Assembly (NCBI RefSeq): GCF_963678635.1
Contig: NC_087066.1
Location: 20,243,996 to 20,307,995, forward strand
Origin: Symsagittifera roscoffensis
Taxonomy: Eukaryota; Xenacoelomorpha; Acoela; Convolutidae
Reading direction: 5' to 3'
Length of the DNA stretch: 64,000 nt
Under the pieces are notes generated by a model. The model saw nothing but the letters and a program-made list of their open reading frames with translations, searched no databases and was not told the DNA's origin. This document shows positions 33,801-45,636 of this stretch, piece after piece; position 1 is the stretch's first letter, and each line of letters starts with the position of its first letter. The translations under genes were made by a program, and so were the position numbers.

Positions 33801-34034
33801 ACTCAAAAATTATGGTTTTTTAATTTCTGGAAAAATGCTTGTCAAATAATTGTGATAAATCAAAAAATGCTTATCTTAGAGTTTTCGTACAATTATCTGT
33901 AGATATGGAATATTTTACAAAATATATGAGAAGTGGTTTTCAATGTTTTCAAAAAATTGATCTGAATTATTCAAAAAATCAAAAAATTCATGCTGGACTT
34001 AGTTCCCGCATTGGAGTTCCATGAAAAAAAAATC
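30801..34034. other. Intergenic AT-rich DNA, repeats only
   Basis: No gene is supported. A diverged copy of the hairpin-bearing dispersed repeat is at 32112-32165. A diverged ~150-bp pair is seen at about 33110-33270 and 33760-33910 (GAGAAA.CACAAAAAT.TTTAGCAAAAC..., then GGAAAAAT.GCTTGTCAAA). A 67-codon ORF at 32378 has no recognisable features. Confidence 0.45.
32112..32165 (+). repeat. Dispersed hairpin-bearing repeat, diverged copy
   Basis: AGAGAGTCGGAACATTCAAAG..., then CTTTGCCTTAATATGAGCAG and TCTTGTT, matches the core at 777-846 with a broken stem. Confidence 0.55.
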
Positions 34035-34195
34035 GATAATGATTGAGTTTCCTTGTCAGTGTCTACAAAAGTGAAAACAAATCGATTATAATCAAGGAAA
34101 AATGATTCATAATATTACTATTTTTTGCGGCAACAAAATCCTTTTTTCATCCATTGTAATCAATTTTTTTTTCACTTTTGTGGACACTGACATTG
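34035..34195. repeat. Hairpin MITE-like repeat
   Basis: The arms CTTGTCAGTGTCTACAAAAG and CTTTTGTGGACACTGACA face each other over about 130 bp, with ATCGATTATAATC-type sequence inside. Related arms occur near 34862 (plus) and 35206 (minus). Probably a non-autonomous foldback family. Confidence 0.6.
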
Positions 34196-34266
34196 AAAAA
34201 AAATTATGATTAATTTTTTCCACTTTACTGAGATGCGATTTTCAATGCATATAAAGTCTTTTCTAC

Positions 34267-34486
34267 GTTTTAAAGTGATTTCCTACATATTAAAAAATCC
34301 ATTATAATGGATTCGAAATAAACTATAATGCATTTTGTTTTGGTGAGAAAAAATGGATTTAAATCCATTTTTAGTTCAATTTTGTTGTCTGAACTTAACA
34401 TGGGAATCGATTATATTTACAACATTTTAGACCACGAAATACCATTATTTATTTTTTGTTTTCACTTTTCTTAAATGCGGGATACA
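34267..34486 (+). repeat. Dispersed repeat, copy 1
   Basis: About 220 bp beginning GATTTCCTACATATTAAAAA and ending ..TTCTTAAATGCGGG recurs at 35711-35926 in the same orientation with few differences, about 1.44 kb away. It adjoins the hairpin repeat in both places. Confidence 0.75.
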
Positions 34487-34786
34487 TGATTTTTTCAAAA
34501 AGTGGACTTGGTCTGAGTTAAAATTACTCAAGCGATTTTGTTATAAGCTCAGTAGCGTTGCCTACAAACTCATTTTTTGGCCTGTTTCTTGAAAACTTTG
34601 CCTTCAGCGCAGAAAATTTTTGACAAAATTGGATCTCTATAGTATTTTCGGAGAATTCGGGAACACAAATTGGCCGAACTAAAAAAAAAGGTCAGCAGTA
34701 TTTTGAATTATTTTTCGAAAAACCGCCTCCTAACCACCGCAGAAAAATTTTTGCGCACACCACTCTCCACAGTAAACTATTATTTT

Positions 34787-34842
34787 TCCGAATTTTTTTC
34801 TCGCACTCAATGATTGTTCTAGAAGTGTTTGTTGTCACAAAT
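34787..34842 (+). pseudogene. Fragment of the membrane protein gene's last exon
   Basis: A ~56-bp stretch matches the intron end, acceptor and first ~25 bp of exon at 24360-24415 (CCGAATTTTTTTCTCGCA..., GTTCTAG then AAGTGTTTGTTGTCACAAAT) and then runs into hairpin-repeat sequence. It is a shred of a third copy of this exon, cut by repeat insertion. Confidence 0.65.
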
Positions 34843-35264
34843 GACAACGATTATAATTGAGTTTTCTTGTCAGTGTCCACAAAAGTGAAAACAAATCAAT
34901 TATGATAAATTGAAAATGGATTATAATATTACTATTTTTCGAGGCAACAAAATCCTTTTTTCAATCAAAATCAATTTTTGGCTCTTTTCCAGTTCCCCCC
35001 CCCTCTCAAATTCAACTTTGAAAAGCTTATTTAACGTTGTCATAATGCAATGAAATTTGGCGTAGTGAACAAATCGACATCTGTGAACAGATTAGTTCTT
35101 CATACTTTACAGCGTAACATCACGCATTTAGCCGTAATAACACGTAAAACAAACATAAAACTCGGTATTTTGAAAGGTGTGGGGGAAACTGGAAAAGAGC
35201 CCAATTTTTTTTCACTTATGTGGACACTGACAATGAAACTAATTTATAATCGATTTTTTTTTGT

Positions 35265-35480
35265 TCAGGTGGGGGGGGGTGGTGGTGTTCAGGTGGGGGT
35301 GGGTTTAGGCGGGGGTGTTGGATTCAGTTGGGGGGGTAGATTCAGGTGGGGGGTATGTGGGTTCATGTGGGGGGGGGGGGGGGGTTGTTCAGGCGAGGAG
35401 TGTTCAGGTGGGGAGGGGGTTGTTCAGGTGGGGGCGGGGGTGTTCAGGTGGGTGGGGGGGTTCAGTGGGGGGATAGGAGC
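35265..35480 (+). repeat. G-rich minisatellite
   Basis: Irregular tandem units of (G)GTTCAGGTGGGGGG type, with G-runs up to about a dozen. Many adjacent G-tracts make G-quadruplex formation likely. A Gly-rich ORF across it is a by-product of the repeat. Confidence 0.85.
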
Positions 35481-35710
35481 AAAGGGACACACGTTAGGGG
35501 GATTTAGAGGGATCAAAGGGGCAAACGTTGGGGGAGGGGAGCTCAACGGAATCTTTTTGCAATTTGAGTTTAGGTTTTGAAATGCATTGGGCCAGGCCGT
35601 ACACTCGCTTTGCAAAGTTTCCGCATCACTCACCTGATAAATGCTGATATTCTTGCAAAATTTTGCACGACGCGCGAAACAAAAATGAAGTGGAAAAAAA
35701 TCCATTTTAA

Positions 35711-35926
35711 TGTGATTTCCTACTTATTATAAAACCCATTATAATGGATTCAAAATGATTAATAATGCATTTTGTTTTGGCGAGAAAAAATGGATTTAAA
35801 TCCATTTTTAGTCCAACTTTGTTGTCTGAACGTAACATGGGAATCGATTATATTTACAACATTATAGACCACAAAAATCCATTATAATCGATTTGTTTTC
35901 ATTTTTCTTAAATGCGGGTTACCTTT
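35711..35926 (+). repeat. Dispersed repeat, copy 2
   Basis: Second copy of 34267-34486, ending just before the putative promoter region of the membrane protein gene. Confidence 0.75.
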
Positions 35927-36086
35927 TGACGCTTTTTGCGCAGATAATTTGACTTCTGCTTTCTCACTCAGAGATTTGACTTCTAATGTTTAAGCCTATC
36001 CTGTAACTTGGTCGGAGAAAAGCATCTTTCTATTTTGACTTTTGGGTGAGCAAACGGGAGCTCGTAATAAAACACGAAAAAGTCAA

Positions 36087-36285
36087 ATGGCCCTCACAAA
36101 TAGCCGCAAATTCTGGTTTTTGATAGAGATGCATAGCCTATCTTTGGTAGCTGTATTTCTTTCTGCGAGTGTTCTCGTAGCAATGGTCGCCCTCTACAAA
36201 CCATTCGTGGCACCACAGGAACAAGTGGAATCCGAACCAATCAGGGCAAATATGCCAGAAAATAGGATTGCTGGATACGAAAAAT
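36087..36285 (+). CDS. Small four-membrane-segment protein, exon 1
   Basis: The ATG at 36087 opens 66 codons plus one base, ended by a strong donor (AAAAT then GTAAGT at 36286). The product starts MALTNSRKFWFLIEM, then a hydrophobic segment (~residues 16-37, LSLVAVFLSASVLVAMVALY) and a polar, acidic stretch. Joined in phase with exons at 40807 and 41832, the gene encodes about 183 residues with four hydrophobic segments, a tetraspan layout. An earlier in-frame non-ATG codon is available but the ATG start is simpler. I do not recognise the family. The whole gene is more GC-rich than the AT-rich introns. Exon joining here is inference from phase and splice signals. Confidence 0.68.
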
Positions 36286-36404
36286 GTAAGTCAATTATCA
36301 TATGAAAACTTGCCTTTTTTCGTATCAAAACACGCAATCGTCGAAATCAAAACAAACTGGATGATATATACTAGATATATGAAAGCAAAAATCAAGATAT
36401 CATT

Positions 36405-36895
36405 TCAGCAAAGATACACTAGAGGAGAAAATTAAACGCAAATTCAGGTTTTTACTCTCTAAAAATGTGTTTAGATTGTCCATTTTGTACAAATTTACTT
36501 CGATTTCCAAGAAAATTTTTACATAGACCCAGAGCAAATGGTCAGAACTGCCCTCAATGAAATCATCAATATTTGATTTCAAAGACTTGTTTTCGAGAAA
36601 ACTGAAATATTAAGTGCTCAAATTTTACCTAACTAGGATGTTTCTTACTTTTTCACGCGGAATGAAAAACTTAGTGCATATGGTGAAAACTGCCATTTTC
36701 AGACTGAAAGTATTCAAAACTGAATTTGAAAATTTCATAGAGGGCAGCTCTGATCATTTGCTCTTGGTCTATGTATAAATTTTACTGAAAATCGAAATAA
36801 TTGATTTTCAAAATGGACTTAAAAAAACTGACATTTTAGAGAATTAAAACATGAATTTGCGCTTCATTTTGTCCACTCATGTATTTTCAATTAAT
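36405..36895. repeat. Foldback element inside intron 1
   Basis: The two halves are inverted copies: AAATTTTTACATAGACCCAG, AGCAAATGGTCAGA.CTGCCCTC on one side and GAGGGCAGCTCTGATCATTTG, CTCTTGGTCTATGTATAAAT on the other, with outer parts pairing around 36445 (CAAATTCAGG) and 36850 (ATGAATTTGCG). No coding content. Confidence 0.65.
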
Positions 36896-37859
36896 ACTTT
36901 TGAACAATTTGCGGGTCATAAGCTAAGTCAGATTTGGGAAAGTCGATGGCCTCACCTTTCAAAAGGCCCACTTTCAACCGTTTTGCGACATTGATTTTTG
37001 GCCAAAAATTTCCACGTTTTTTAAAAATTTTATTTGTGCCAATGTTTATGCATATTTTTTAAATTGAAGCGCGCAAAGAACCTAAACTTTAGTTTGGCAG
37101 AACGTTTCGCAAAACTTGATAGCTTCAGAAAACCTCAGAAAAAATATTTGTTGCAAAGATATTCCTCAGATTTTTTGTTTTCTAATCTTGGATTCCTCGT
37201 GAAGACGTTGAACGGTTACCCCGAATTTAGGTAGCCTAGAATTTTTTGAAGCAGGTTATCATATATTTGGTAGAAAGAGTTTTCAACTAAAGTCTCCAAT
37301 AACTTTATTCGATAATTTTTGATTTTTGATAGCTAATTTAGAAAAAAAACAGGCCGGTTTAAATTGTAACTTTTGTTCCACCCCAGTTCGCCCCATGAAA
37401 ACAAATGGGAATCCAGCTTGGCAGAATCACCTAGACACTCTATGATAGCATTTCATAAAGCGCATGTTTGACGTCAAAATGAAAGAAAGAGAAAATGTAA
37501 GGCAACTTGATTCTAGAAAAATGAAAAAAAAAATAACCTAGATGAATATACTAAAAATAGTGCTAATTTTTCCTTCAGGTGTGAATTCACGCAATCTTTA
37601 ATTCAGAAAAATTCTATATAAAACCTCAACAATTTTCTTATTCCCAAAAATTTTCAAATATGAAAATTTACAATTGAAAAATTTATTCAATTATATTATA
37701 TTCAATTAAAAAATCAATCATTTTTTGAAAACGCTGTTGCAGTATGAACTCAAAATGTGGTCTCTCTCGGTGTTTAAAAAAATTTTTCTGAAGTTTTTGC
37801 AAATCGTACACGACTTGCCGCGAACGGAAATTTTATCCAACATTTACGAAACAAAACAG

Positions 37860-38466
37860 GGCATTTTGAGGATTGTAAGCGGATTGCGCAACCAGCCAAA
37901 AACAGAACTGTTACGGAATCCGCAACATTGCTTTTTAATTTTTTTTCTTTTTTTTTGGATTTAACTTAAAAATAGCTAAGACACTGTATTGCTCAATTTT
38001 TCTCCAAAAACAGGCAATTTTGTGGAATCCGCAACAAACTTTACGGAAATCGGAACAGTTTGTAGAACTCACACACAAATAATTATATGTGTGTTTTAAT
38101 AAAATTAAGCTCTTGTGGAATCCGCAACTGTAAGTGGAATCCAGAAATTGTAAGCGGATTCCGCAAATTAAAAGCGGAATCCGCAAATTGTAAGCGGAGG
38201 CCCCATAAAATTTGCGCAATCCACTTACTATTGCTGAATCCGGAACAACTACCAATATTTGATATTCGCTCGTTGCGGAATCCGCAATAAAACTAATGTT
38301 CCGACAAAACTAACGTTACAAGTATTTGCAGGCGAAATCCACGGAACTTTTGTAGGTGGAACCCATATACAATTTTGAAAATGTTTAAAGACTTGTCTCT
38401 GGAATCCAGAAATATGTAGACATCAAACTGTGCGCCTATCCAAAGCACAGTTTGGTTTCGTAATGA
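37860..38466. mobile_element. Second TTCCGC-repeat foldback element, left end not found
   Basis: It holds the same GCGGAATCCGCAA-type units as 25929-26556 (densest 38110-38285) and the same right terminus (GCACAGTTTGG.TTCGTAATGA at 38445). Just inside is a hairpin (CAAACTGTGC... and GCACAGTTTGG). The matching left terminus was not seen, so this copy is truncated or diverged. Confidence 0.6.
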
Positions 38467-39141
38467 ACATTCAGCATTTCTTCGTTGGACTCTTCAACAA
38501 TCTTTGAACTACAAATTAATGATACTTAAATGCTCAGCCAGCCTAATTTATGCATTTTATAGAACCACAACAGAATCAAAAATGTGCAAAAATATAGATC
38601 TCTTTACCTATCCCCCTTGTTGCAAAAGGTGGGAATACTGTTACTAGGTACAAAATATGAATATGCTCAACCATTGATTTATTTCGTTTTAGAGAGAGTA
38701 ATTTGTTACGAGGTACCAAAAAGGTAAATAGTTAAACTAACCAAAAAAAAACAGCCGAATAATGTCCAAGAGCACAGAATTTTCAAAACTTGTTTTAAAA
38801 TAACAAAAAAGTTTTTCACACTTCTGTCGTTTTTCTGCGTAATGTAATAGAAAAATCTGAATGAAAAAAAAGAACTTAAGGCATATTCGACATTCATAGT
38901 GAAATTAGCCAATTGAAAATTAATTTTTGTAGATCAGAGACAAGAAAAACGGAAATAAATTGTTAAAAATTCTATATATTTTCTAAAAATAAACAAAAAT
39001 TCAATAAGTTTTCACGGCCTAATTAAAGAATAAATAAGCTTATGTAAGATTGCTTAGCTTCACCTTATTGGCTTTAAATTAGACTCAAAATCAAAATTAG
39101 AATGAAAATCAAAATCAAATCAAAATCAAAAACAAAATCAA

Positions 39142-40266
39142 ACTGATTTTTTGTCAGAACTGAAAAAAATTTCAAATTTTTTTTTAAATCGTCCGAGTCA
39201 CCACTTAAAGGGTTTCAATATGATTTATCATTTGAACCATTCCGATGTTTAATTGTGGTACCTGATTTTGGGTGGAAAACGAGAAGAAAAAACTAAACAC
39301 ATCCGAATACAATGATCCTACATATTTTTTGAATAGTCGGAACAACAAGTATAGCCAGTTACAGTGCAAATAGCACATAATGTTCCAATCATTTTTAGCA
39401 AAATACAATTTTTTTTCCTATTTTGTACCGTTTTTTCTGTGTGGTGTAATAAAAAGATTTGAACAAAAAGATAGAAGTTAGGAATATTCGACAGTCTTAG
39501 TCAATCGCGCCAATTGGAAAACAGTTTTTGAAGAAAAATTCTAGAAAAAGCGAGAAAAAATCATAGAAGAATTTAAAAATGTCACAATTTTTTCAATATT
39601 TTTTCCGGAATTTTTTTGAATTTTTGTTGAAACTTTTGATTTCAAAAATGGTGTTTACAAACCCAAAAACCAACTTTGCTCGAGTAAAAATTAGTTTTCA
39701 CGGCTTCAATTAAGGTTAAATAAGATATGTAAGCCTGCTGATCTTGATAGCTGAAAATTAGAACAAAAATCGGAAACTGAAAATTTGAAAGCAAATTTTC
39801 TCAAGAAAAAATGTTTGAACTTGAGAAAAGAATTTGAAACTTTTTAAAGGATTTTTTGTCAGAACTGAAAAAAATTTCAAATTTTTTTTTTAGATCTTCC
39901 GAGTCACCACTTAAAGGGTTTCAATATGATTTATCACTTGAACCATTCCGATGTTTAATTGTGGTACCTGATTTTGGGTGGAAAACGAGAAGAAAAAACT
40001 AAACACATCCGAATACAATGATCCTACATATTTTTTGAATAGTCGGAACCACAAGTATAGCCAGTTACAGTGCAAATAGCACATAATGTTCCAATCATCA
40101 TAGCACATAATGTTCCGAATACAATTAAGGTTAAATAAGATATGTAAGCCTGCTGATCTTAATAGCTGGAAATTAGAACAAAAATCGGAAACTGAAAATT
40201 TGAAAGCAAATTTTCTCAAGAAAAAATATTTGAACTTGAGAAAAGAATTTGAAACTTTTTAAAGGT
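39142..40266 (+). repeat. Nested tandem duplication in intron 1
   Basis: A ~250-bp block starting at 39142 (TTTTTTGTCAGAACTGAAAA...) recurs at about 39851, an offset of ~708 bp. A second block at 39711-39852 (AAGGTTAAATAAGATATGTAA...) recurs at 40126-40266, offset 415 bp. Copies differ by few bases, so the duplications are recent. Confidence 0.8.
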
Positions 40267-40806
40267 TGTTCATATCAGGATCAAAAGGGCTTTAACAAGC
40301 TATTTAACTCAACGCATTCCAATGATTATTTTTAATACCTGATTTTGCAAAAAGAGAAAAATTAAAACACACCCGAATACAAAGTTCATCAGCATTTTTC
40401 AAATGTTCGGAACAATAATTGGAAAACAATTTTTTAGAGCTAATTCCTAGCACAGATAACTATCGTGGGGACATTCAGTATAACTTACTATTTCGCTTGT
40501 TAGGTGACCAGCTTCGCTTCTTACTTCAGCAGTTCTTATTCTAGCATAGGTCAAACAGTAGTGGCCAGAGGGCGGGGGGGTGGCAAACGCCTCCCCCGCC
40601 TTCTTTTTTGCAGCCAAATTTTTCAAGAACAAGCGCACAAAAAAAAACTTTCAAAAAGTTAACGCGATCAGATAGTTTCGACTTGCCTGAAAGAAAGAAT
40701 AACAAAAACTTAGAATACCAACTTCTGCTGCAAAAAAACTCCTGTGCAAGTCAATGAGTTCAATTGTGAAATCAATTTAGGTTCTGTATCCATTGCTCTG
40801 TTTCAG

Positions 40807-40968
40807 CTCCAGCAACTACTGGTCTTGTGCCTAGGATTCTCTACTTTCTCGCTATCGTGGGAACTTCGCTGTGTTTGGTTCTGTGGTGCGGCATGGCAAC
40901 TCTCCGATCATTCTCCTCGGAAAATGAATTATACAGAGCAATTCATATGGTTCTCAACACAATCACGG
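40807..40968 (+). CDS. Small four-membrane-segment protein, exon 2
   Basis: Acceptor CTCTGTTTCAG precedes a 162-nt exon. Phase 1 is kept at both ends, so it is a symmetric exon of 54 codons, and the donor is G-GTACTT at 40969. The product contains one strong hydrophobic segment (RILYFLAIVGTSLCLVLW) followed by a polar stretch. Its reading frame continues exon 1 and leads into exon 3 without a stop, which is the main support for this model. Confidence 0.66.
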
Positions 40969-41214
40969 GTACTTTGCATTTAATAAAACATCATTGTCCA
41001 TTGAGTAATCTAGAAGTCATTCGATTTGTTAAATGAAGACTATATTTTCTTAACAGTTTGATCCAAGTTTTATCAATTAAACGTTGAAATTGTTTATACA
41101 GATAACTTTGATTGATCTTTTTTGTATAACTCATTAAAAATTTTTCGCACCTGGGAAATTTAAAAATTGATTAAATCTCAATTGATTGAAAAAGCTTTTC
41201 GTAAATTTGTGACG

Positions 41215-41545
41215 CTCTTTTTCTAAGGTTGACTGCAAAGATCTAAAAAGAACCTATTTTGGCCCAAATTTTTGCGTCGCCTGCAAAATTTTGAAAAAAA
41301 AACAGGCCAAAAAGGCGTTTTTAAACATTTTTTGAAAAATTTTGATAGAAAAATTGCGTTTTTTTTCGGCGCGCGAGCCCTTTCAAAATTAGTATATAAT
41401 GGCGCCAAAGGCGCCTGTAGAAAATTTTTAGTGTCTGACAGTCAAAATAGTACCAAAGGGGGGACCCTTTGGGTCGGCAGTGGGTAGAACTCCTGAGGAA
41501 AAGGCGTCCGCAATCCCCACCGCCCCCTTAAGTCAGCCCCTGGTA
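41215..41545 (+). repeat. Dispersed repeat family, copy 2
   Basis: Counterpart of 25500-25870 in intron 2 of the membrane protein gene. Ends in CCCCTTAAGTCAGCCCCTGG. Confidence 0.55.
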
Positions 41546-41831
41546 CTAGACATTCCGTGTCAGGGAAGAATGATTCCTAGTAAACGGATTTATTAACAGA
41601 AAACACTATTTGCTCGAGAAATTTTAAAGGCAATTTTCTGTTACTAAATGAAATTTTCCAACTCACACTCACATATGTATTTTTGGCAGTTTATTTTTGA
41701 TTTCTTTTCGAGCTCTCTAACTAAATTGTTTATAAAAAAGGACATTACTCACTTGAAAAACAAAAGATATTAAAAATCAATAAAATTTGTTTGGCCGTTT
41801 ATTCAGAAAGTTCTTTATTTGTTTTTAATAG

Positions 41832-42022
41832 AAGTTGTCATCGTGGCGACTGCGGTTATGTGGTTCATGGTGACCGATGGATCAAATCTGAGCTTCAGTT
41901 TAATATCCTTGATAGCATTAGTCTTCTGTTTGCCAATGATTGCCTCCTGGATCTTACTCATCATTCCCGGAAACAAACAACGCTGTCGTCCACCAGAAAC
42001 AGAAATCATCTTCGGTTATTGA
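41832..42022 (+). CDS. Small four-membrane-segment protein, exon 3
   Basis: After TTTTTAATAG a 191-nt terminal exon runs to TGA at 42020-42022. It encodes two hydrophobic segments (~VVIVATAVMWFMV and ~LISLIALVFCLPMIASWILL) and a basic tail (NKQRCRPPETEIIFGY). It has the same length and phase as the paralogous exon at 24391-24581 and clear residue similarity, which supports both as real coding exons. AATAAA lies 92 nt downstream. Confidence 0.75.
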
Positions 42023-42114
42023 CTGAAAGCAGATTTAAGACTATGAAATCATTAAATGAGGCAAATCAAACTGTTAAAAAACATGTATTCTAATGGCTGT
42101 TAGCCAAAACATGC

Positions 42115-42120
42115 AATAAA
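42115..42120 (+). terminator. Candidate polyadenylation signal AATAAA
   Basis: AATAAA after the stop of the membrane protein gene, followed by a T/G-rich stretch (TTGTGTATTGATTG), as expected for a cleavage site. Confidence 0.5.
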
Positions 42121-42609
42121 AATTGTGTATTGATTGTAGGAATGCGAATCACATGATGTCCTGCAAAATGAGAGATAAACATCTCTGATAAACAATGAGA
42201 GATAAACTTAAACTAATTTACTTTTATGTTGGAACTGAATCATCAATGGTGTTTTAAATGGCAACAAACTACCTCACAATTGTTTCCGTGTATGTAAAAA
42301 TTGTTTAACCAATGATGCTGGTTTAATCAATGTTAAACCAATGATATTTTTGATGCTGCTTTAAAGTGAAGTTCAATTACTCAACCAAAAAGAATGAACT
42401 AAGTGCTAATGTGGAGTCTTTCCATTTTGACTTTAAATTCCTTTTATTATTTTATTCAAAGTTTTAAAAAGTTAAAATTCAGGGAAAAAAATCAAAATTG
42501 AATGTTTTCCGTAATTTTTTAGACAATTAGGCCTTGCTTCAAACTTAAAGAAAGACGATTAGAGCAGAGAGAAAATTAATAAAGAAAAGATAGATGAAGT
42601 AGAAAGCTG

Positions 42610-42662
42610 AGAGAAGATAGAAAGAAAGAAAGAAAGAAAGATAGAAAGAAAGAAAGCGAGAC

Positions 42663-42711
<49 letters not shown>

Positions 42712-42720
42712 GAGAGAGAG

Positions 42721-42768
<48 letters not shown>

Positions 42769-42800
42769 GAGAGAGAGAGAGTGAGAAAGGAGGAAAGGGG
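42610..42800 (+). repeat. GA-rich microsatellite
   Basis: (GAAA)n then (GA)n with interruptions. Antisense Ser/Leu-repeat ORFs across it are artefacts. Confidence 0.95.
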
Positions 42801-42990
42801 AGAGAAAGAGAACGGTAAGGAGAAAAATGGAAAGATAAAGAGATATGAGAGAGCGAGGTTGCGAGGAAAAATGTATATTTAAAAAGAAACACAAGCAGTT
42901 CAACGCAAAAAAATTGTACTTCAGTTTATAACAATGATATAGAAGGTTATTGAAGAAAACTTATTATTTTTGCTATGACTCTATTTCATG

Positions 42991-42996
42991 AACAAT
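42991..42996 (+). repeat. Target-site duplication AACAAT, left
   Basis: AACAAT directly precedes the left terminus of the Polinton-type element, and the same 6-mer follows its right terminus (55311-55316). Polintons make 6-bp target duplications. Confidence 0.6.
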
Positions 42997-43626
42997 AGTA
43001 GTATTGTATCGTGTCCCGGATCCTAAGGAGGGGGGTCCTCAGGCAAAGCAAAAACCTAGGAAAGGGATCCTTAATTGTTTGGAGGGCCCTCATCCTAGGA
43101 ATTTGTAAACGAAAGAAATTTTCCACCCAAAAAGCAGAAGACCCCCTTTTTAGGATCTTGCTAAATTTGGCTTAACAACAAGAGACACGATACAAAAAAG
43201 AAATACAACTTTGTTAGTGAACGGGGAATTGACTTTTATGGTATATGATAGAAAATCGCCGGCGATTTTGGCAGCGTAGCTTAACTCTTGGCAGCAGAAA
43301 AATATTTCCTTAACTCGACCTCTATTCTATGGTGAAAAGGCAGTAAATTGAAATTACACTCCAAAGGCGGAAGCCATTTCTAGGCAAAATATACCAAATG
43401 ATAAATTTGTCAAATTTTGAAATAAAAAAAATGAAGTTAGAGGGAACTTGGTGTACTGAAGATATTGATAATGAACATTTACAATTAAGAACGTTTTGAA
43501 CCGCAGAAAAAAAACTCAAATTTCAAATTCTGTAATGAACGCTACGTCGTCTTTCTCGAAAAGGCAAAGGAAATTTCAAAGAAAGATTACGAGTTATTTT
43601 TTTTCAAAGAACAATTTAATTTTAGT

Positions 43627-44274
43627 GTGCTTCAACAAATCTCTTGGTGCAGTTCTACAAAACAAAAGTATGGTACTGTGAGCGATTTGAATAATGCTGA
43701 TTATGGAAGCGTATTCGACTATTCGTTTGATTTTAACTCATTATGGGTTGATAAATACTTGGAGAGAAAAATCCGTCTATGCTTCAACAAGCTATCAAAA
43801 TACAAAAACTTCCGGTGGTTTATTTAATTATTTACCATCGTTATCTTATTGAGTCTAAATGGTATATGCAAGGTCACTTTTATTTCCACTGGCTTGAAAT
43901 ATATCAGGTTGGAGAGGTGTTGGAAAAAATAAACGATTAATTTGCAAAAAAGCAGAAAAACTCCTATTGTTTTAAAAATAATTCACGAAATTTATACGTC
44001 TTTGAAACAAACTTATCCTGATAATTCCAACCGACGAAACTATTTTCTAGCAGCATGGGCTCTGTTTTTTCTTAGTTCTGATAATCTTAACTACGACATT
44101 TTAATTAGTTTGAGACCTTATGGTGGCTTGATTGGTATTGATAACTCTTCCCTTGGACAAATACTTGAAAAATTAAACAATTTTACGACTGCACGCTATT
44201 TTGCACGATGCGGTCGGGTTCATACACGAGTTTTACCAACAGGGTCCCACGTACTATTACATGTTGCCCTGTAA
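43627..44274 (+). pseudogene. Broken Polinton-borne gene of unknown function
   Basis: Frames with VFDYSFDFNSLWVDKYLE, then QGHFYFHWLEIYQVGEVLEK-type sequence and, after another shift, HEIYTSLKQTYPDNSN-type sequence are shared with the inverted arm copies (54495-54930, 60357-60791). This shows one old gene now broken by frameshifts. No family recognised. Confidence 0.45.
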
Positions 44275-45636
44275 AGGTAACAACAGCTTATTGGGACATT
44301 TGAGTGGAAAAGCGTTCTGCCTTTTCATTAAGTTGAAAAAACCATAAGTTTATCATTCACTAGAATCCTAAGCGAGAAATCAGTTGTGCTTGACATGGAA
44401 GGCTTTTGTTACAAAAAAATGCTTTTGTGGTTAAAAAATTAGCAATAACAACTTCAGACTACAGCGACCGATTCATTTTTTTTTATCTCCAGTGACTTTC
44501 AATATACTACCAAAGCTCAAACAAAAAGCTTACAGCTGGTTAACAAATTATTTCAACAATCTCCAGTGCCGTTTTTTACGCTAAAGGAAAAAAAGACAGA
44601 ACTTTTGGCCAAATATTTGGACCGAAAGGTTGAAAACCTAGATGATTTGGGCTGCCCTCGGGTTGAAAATTGATAATTCAAAAATTATCCAAGTTGCAAT
44701 AAAATAGACATATACCTCATTACAATTCCAGGAATCATTGTGCCCTGAAGAAAAGCAAGGTTTTTTATGATTGGTTGAAAAACGAACAACAGCAAGAGAT
44801 CAGCGAAAGTGGATACAAACTTGTCACCAAATTCAATGTTTTGTGCGTGGATGACTCCAGAGGGTTATATTAAAATTTCATTAACTAGAATACAGCGTAT
44901 TGATTGCAGCGGCCAAATTATTCAGAGGAAGGAGCAAATAATAATATCCGAAGAAGAGTTGTCTACATTAAAGAGTTTTTCCAGTTATTGATAAATTTGA
45001 ATACAACCAGAGATTTAGGTTGATCAGAAATGTTAGCCAGCAAGCGAAGAGTATATCTTAGTAACCAAACGTAAGCCAGGGATTCAGATGGATCTACACA
45101 GCAGTGAATTGCCAGATGAGATGAAGAAGATTGTGAAAGAAGATACTGTGAAGAAAACATTGTACTATGAAAAAACTGCAAATCTGCAACTTAGTTCTTG
45201 AAATGCATGACAAAAATGATAGAGACTTGACACGTTATGAAATTTTGTACTGTTCATAATACTAATTCAATTTGTTTTTTTTTACAAGCTTCATTTACAG
45301 TGAGAAAAATAGATACACAGTCTGTAGACTAATTCAGATCTCAAATGTCAGAAACAGCAGCAGCGGTAAAGGATTTTGTTTATAACGAGACAAACAGTGA
45401 AAAAAATCATGGAAGTTTTGTAACAATGTAACATTGCCAAGGTCTGAACTAGTTTTTGTTGCGCAAATTATATAAATTCTAATTTTACTAACTTACTGCA
45501 TTCTCAAACTTTCTTTCACTAAATTAAGTTGTGAAGAAACTTCAGTTTGGTTTTCGATTTTATCCGGCTTGGTTGGTTACGTAATACCAAATCCGAGGAT
45601 ATGAATAACGTGATTGATACTTCGACATGAGTTTTC

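Larger units (their letters stand above)
36286..40806 (+). other. Intron 1 of the membrane protein gene, repeat-filled
   Basis: About 4.5 kb between GTAAGT and an acceptor (CTCTGTTTCAG). It contains a foldback element (36405-36895), a truncated TTCCGC-repeat element (37860-38466) and nested tandem duplications (39142-40266). No additional exon was recognised. Confidence 0.6.

Noticed and set aside
35050-35580. Gly-rich 176-codon ORF
   Set aside because: Produced by the G-rich minisatellite.
42545-42903. Ser/Leu-repeat ORFs on the minus strand
   Set aside because: Translation of the GA microsatellite.
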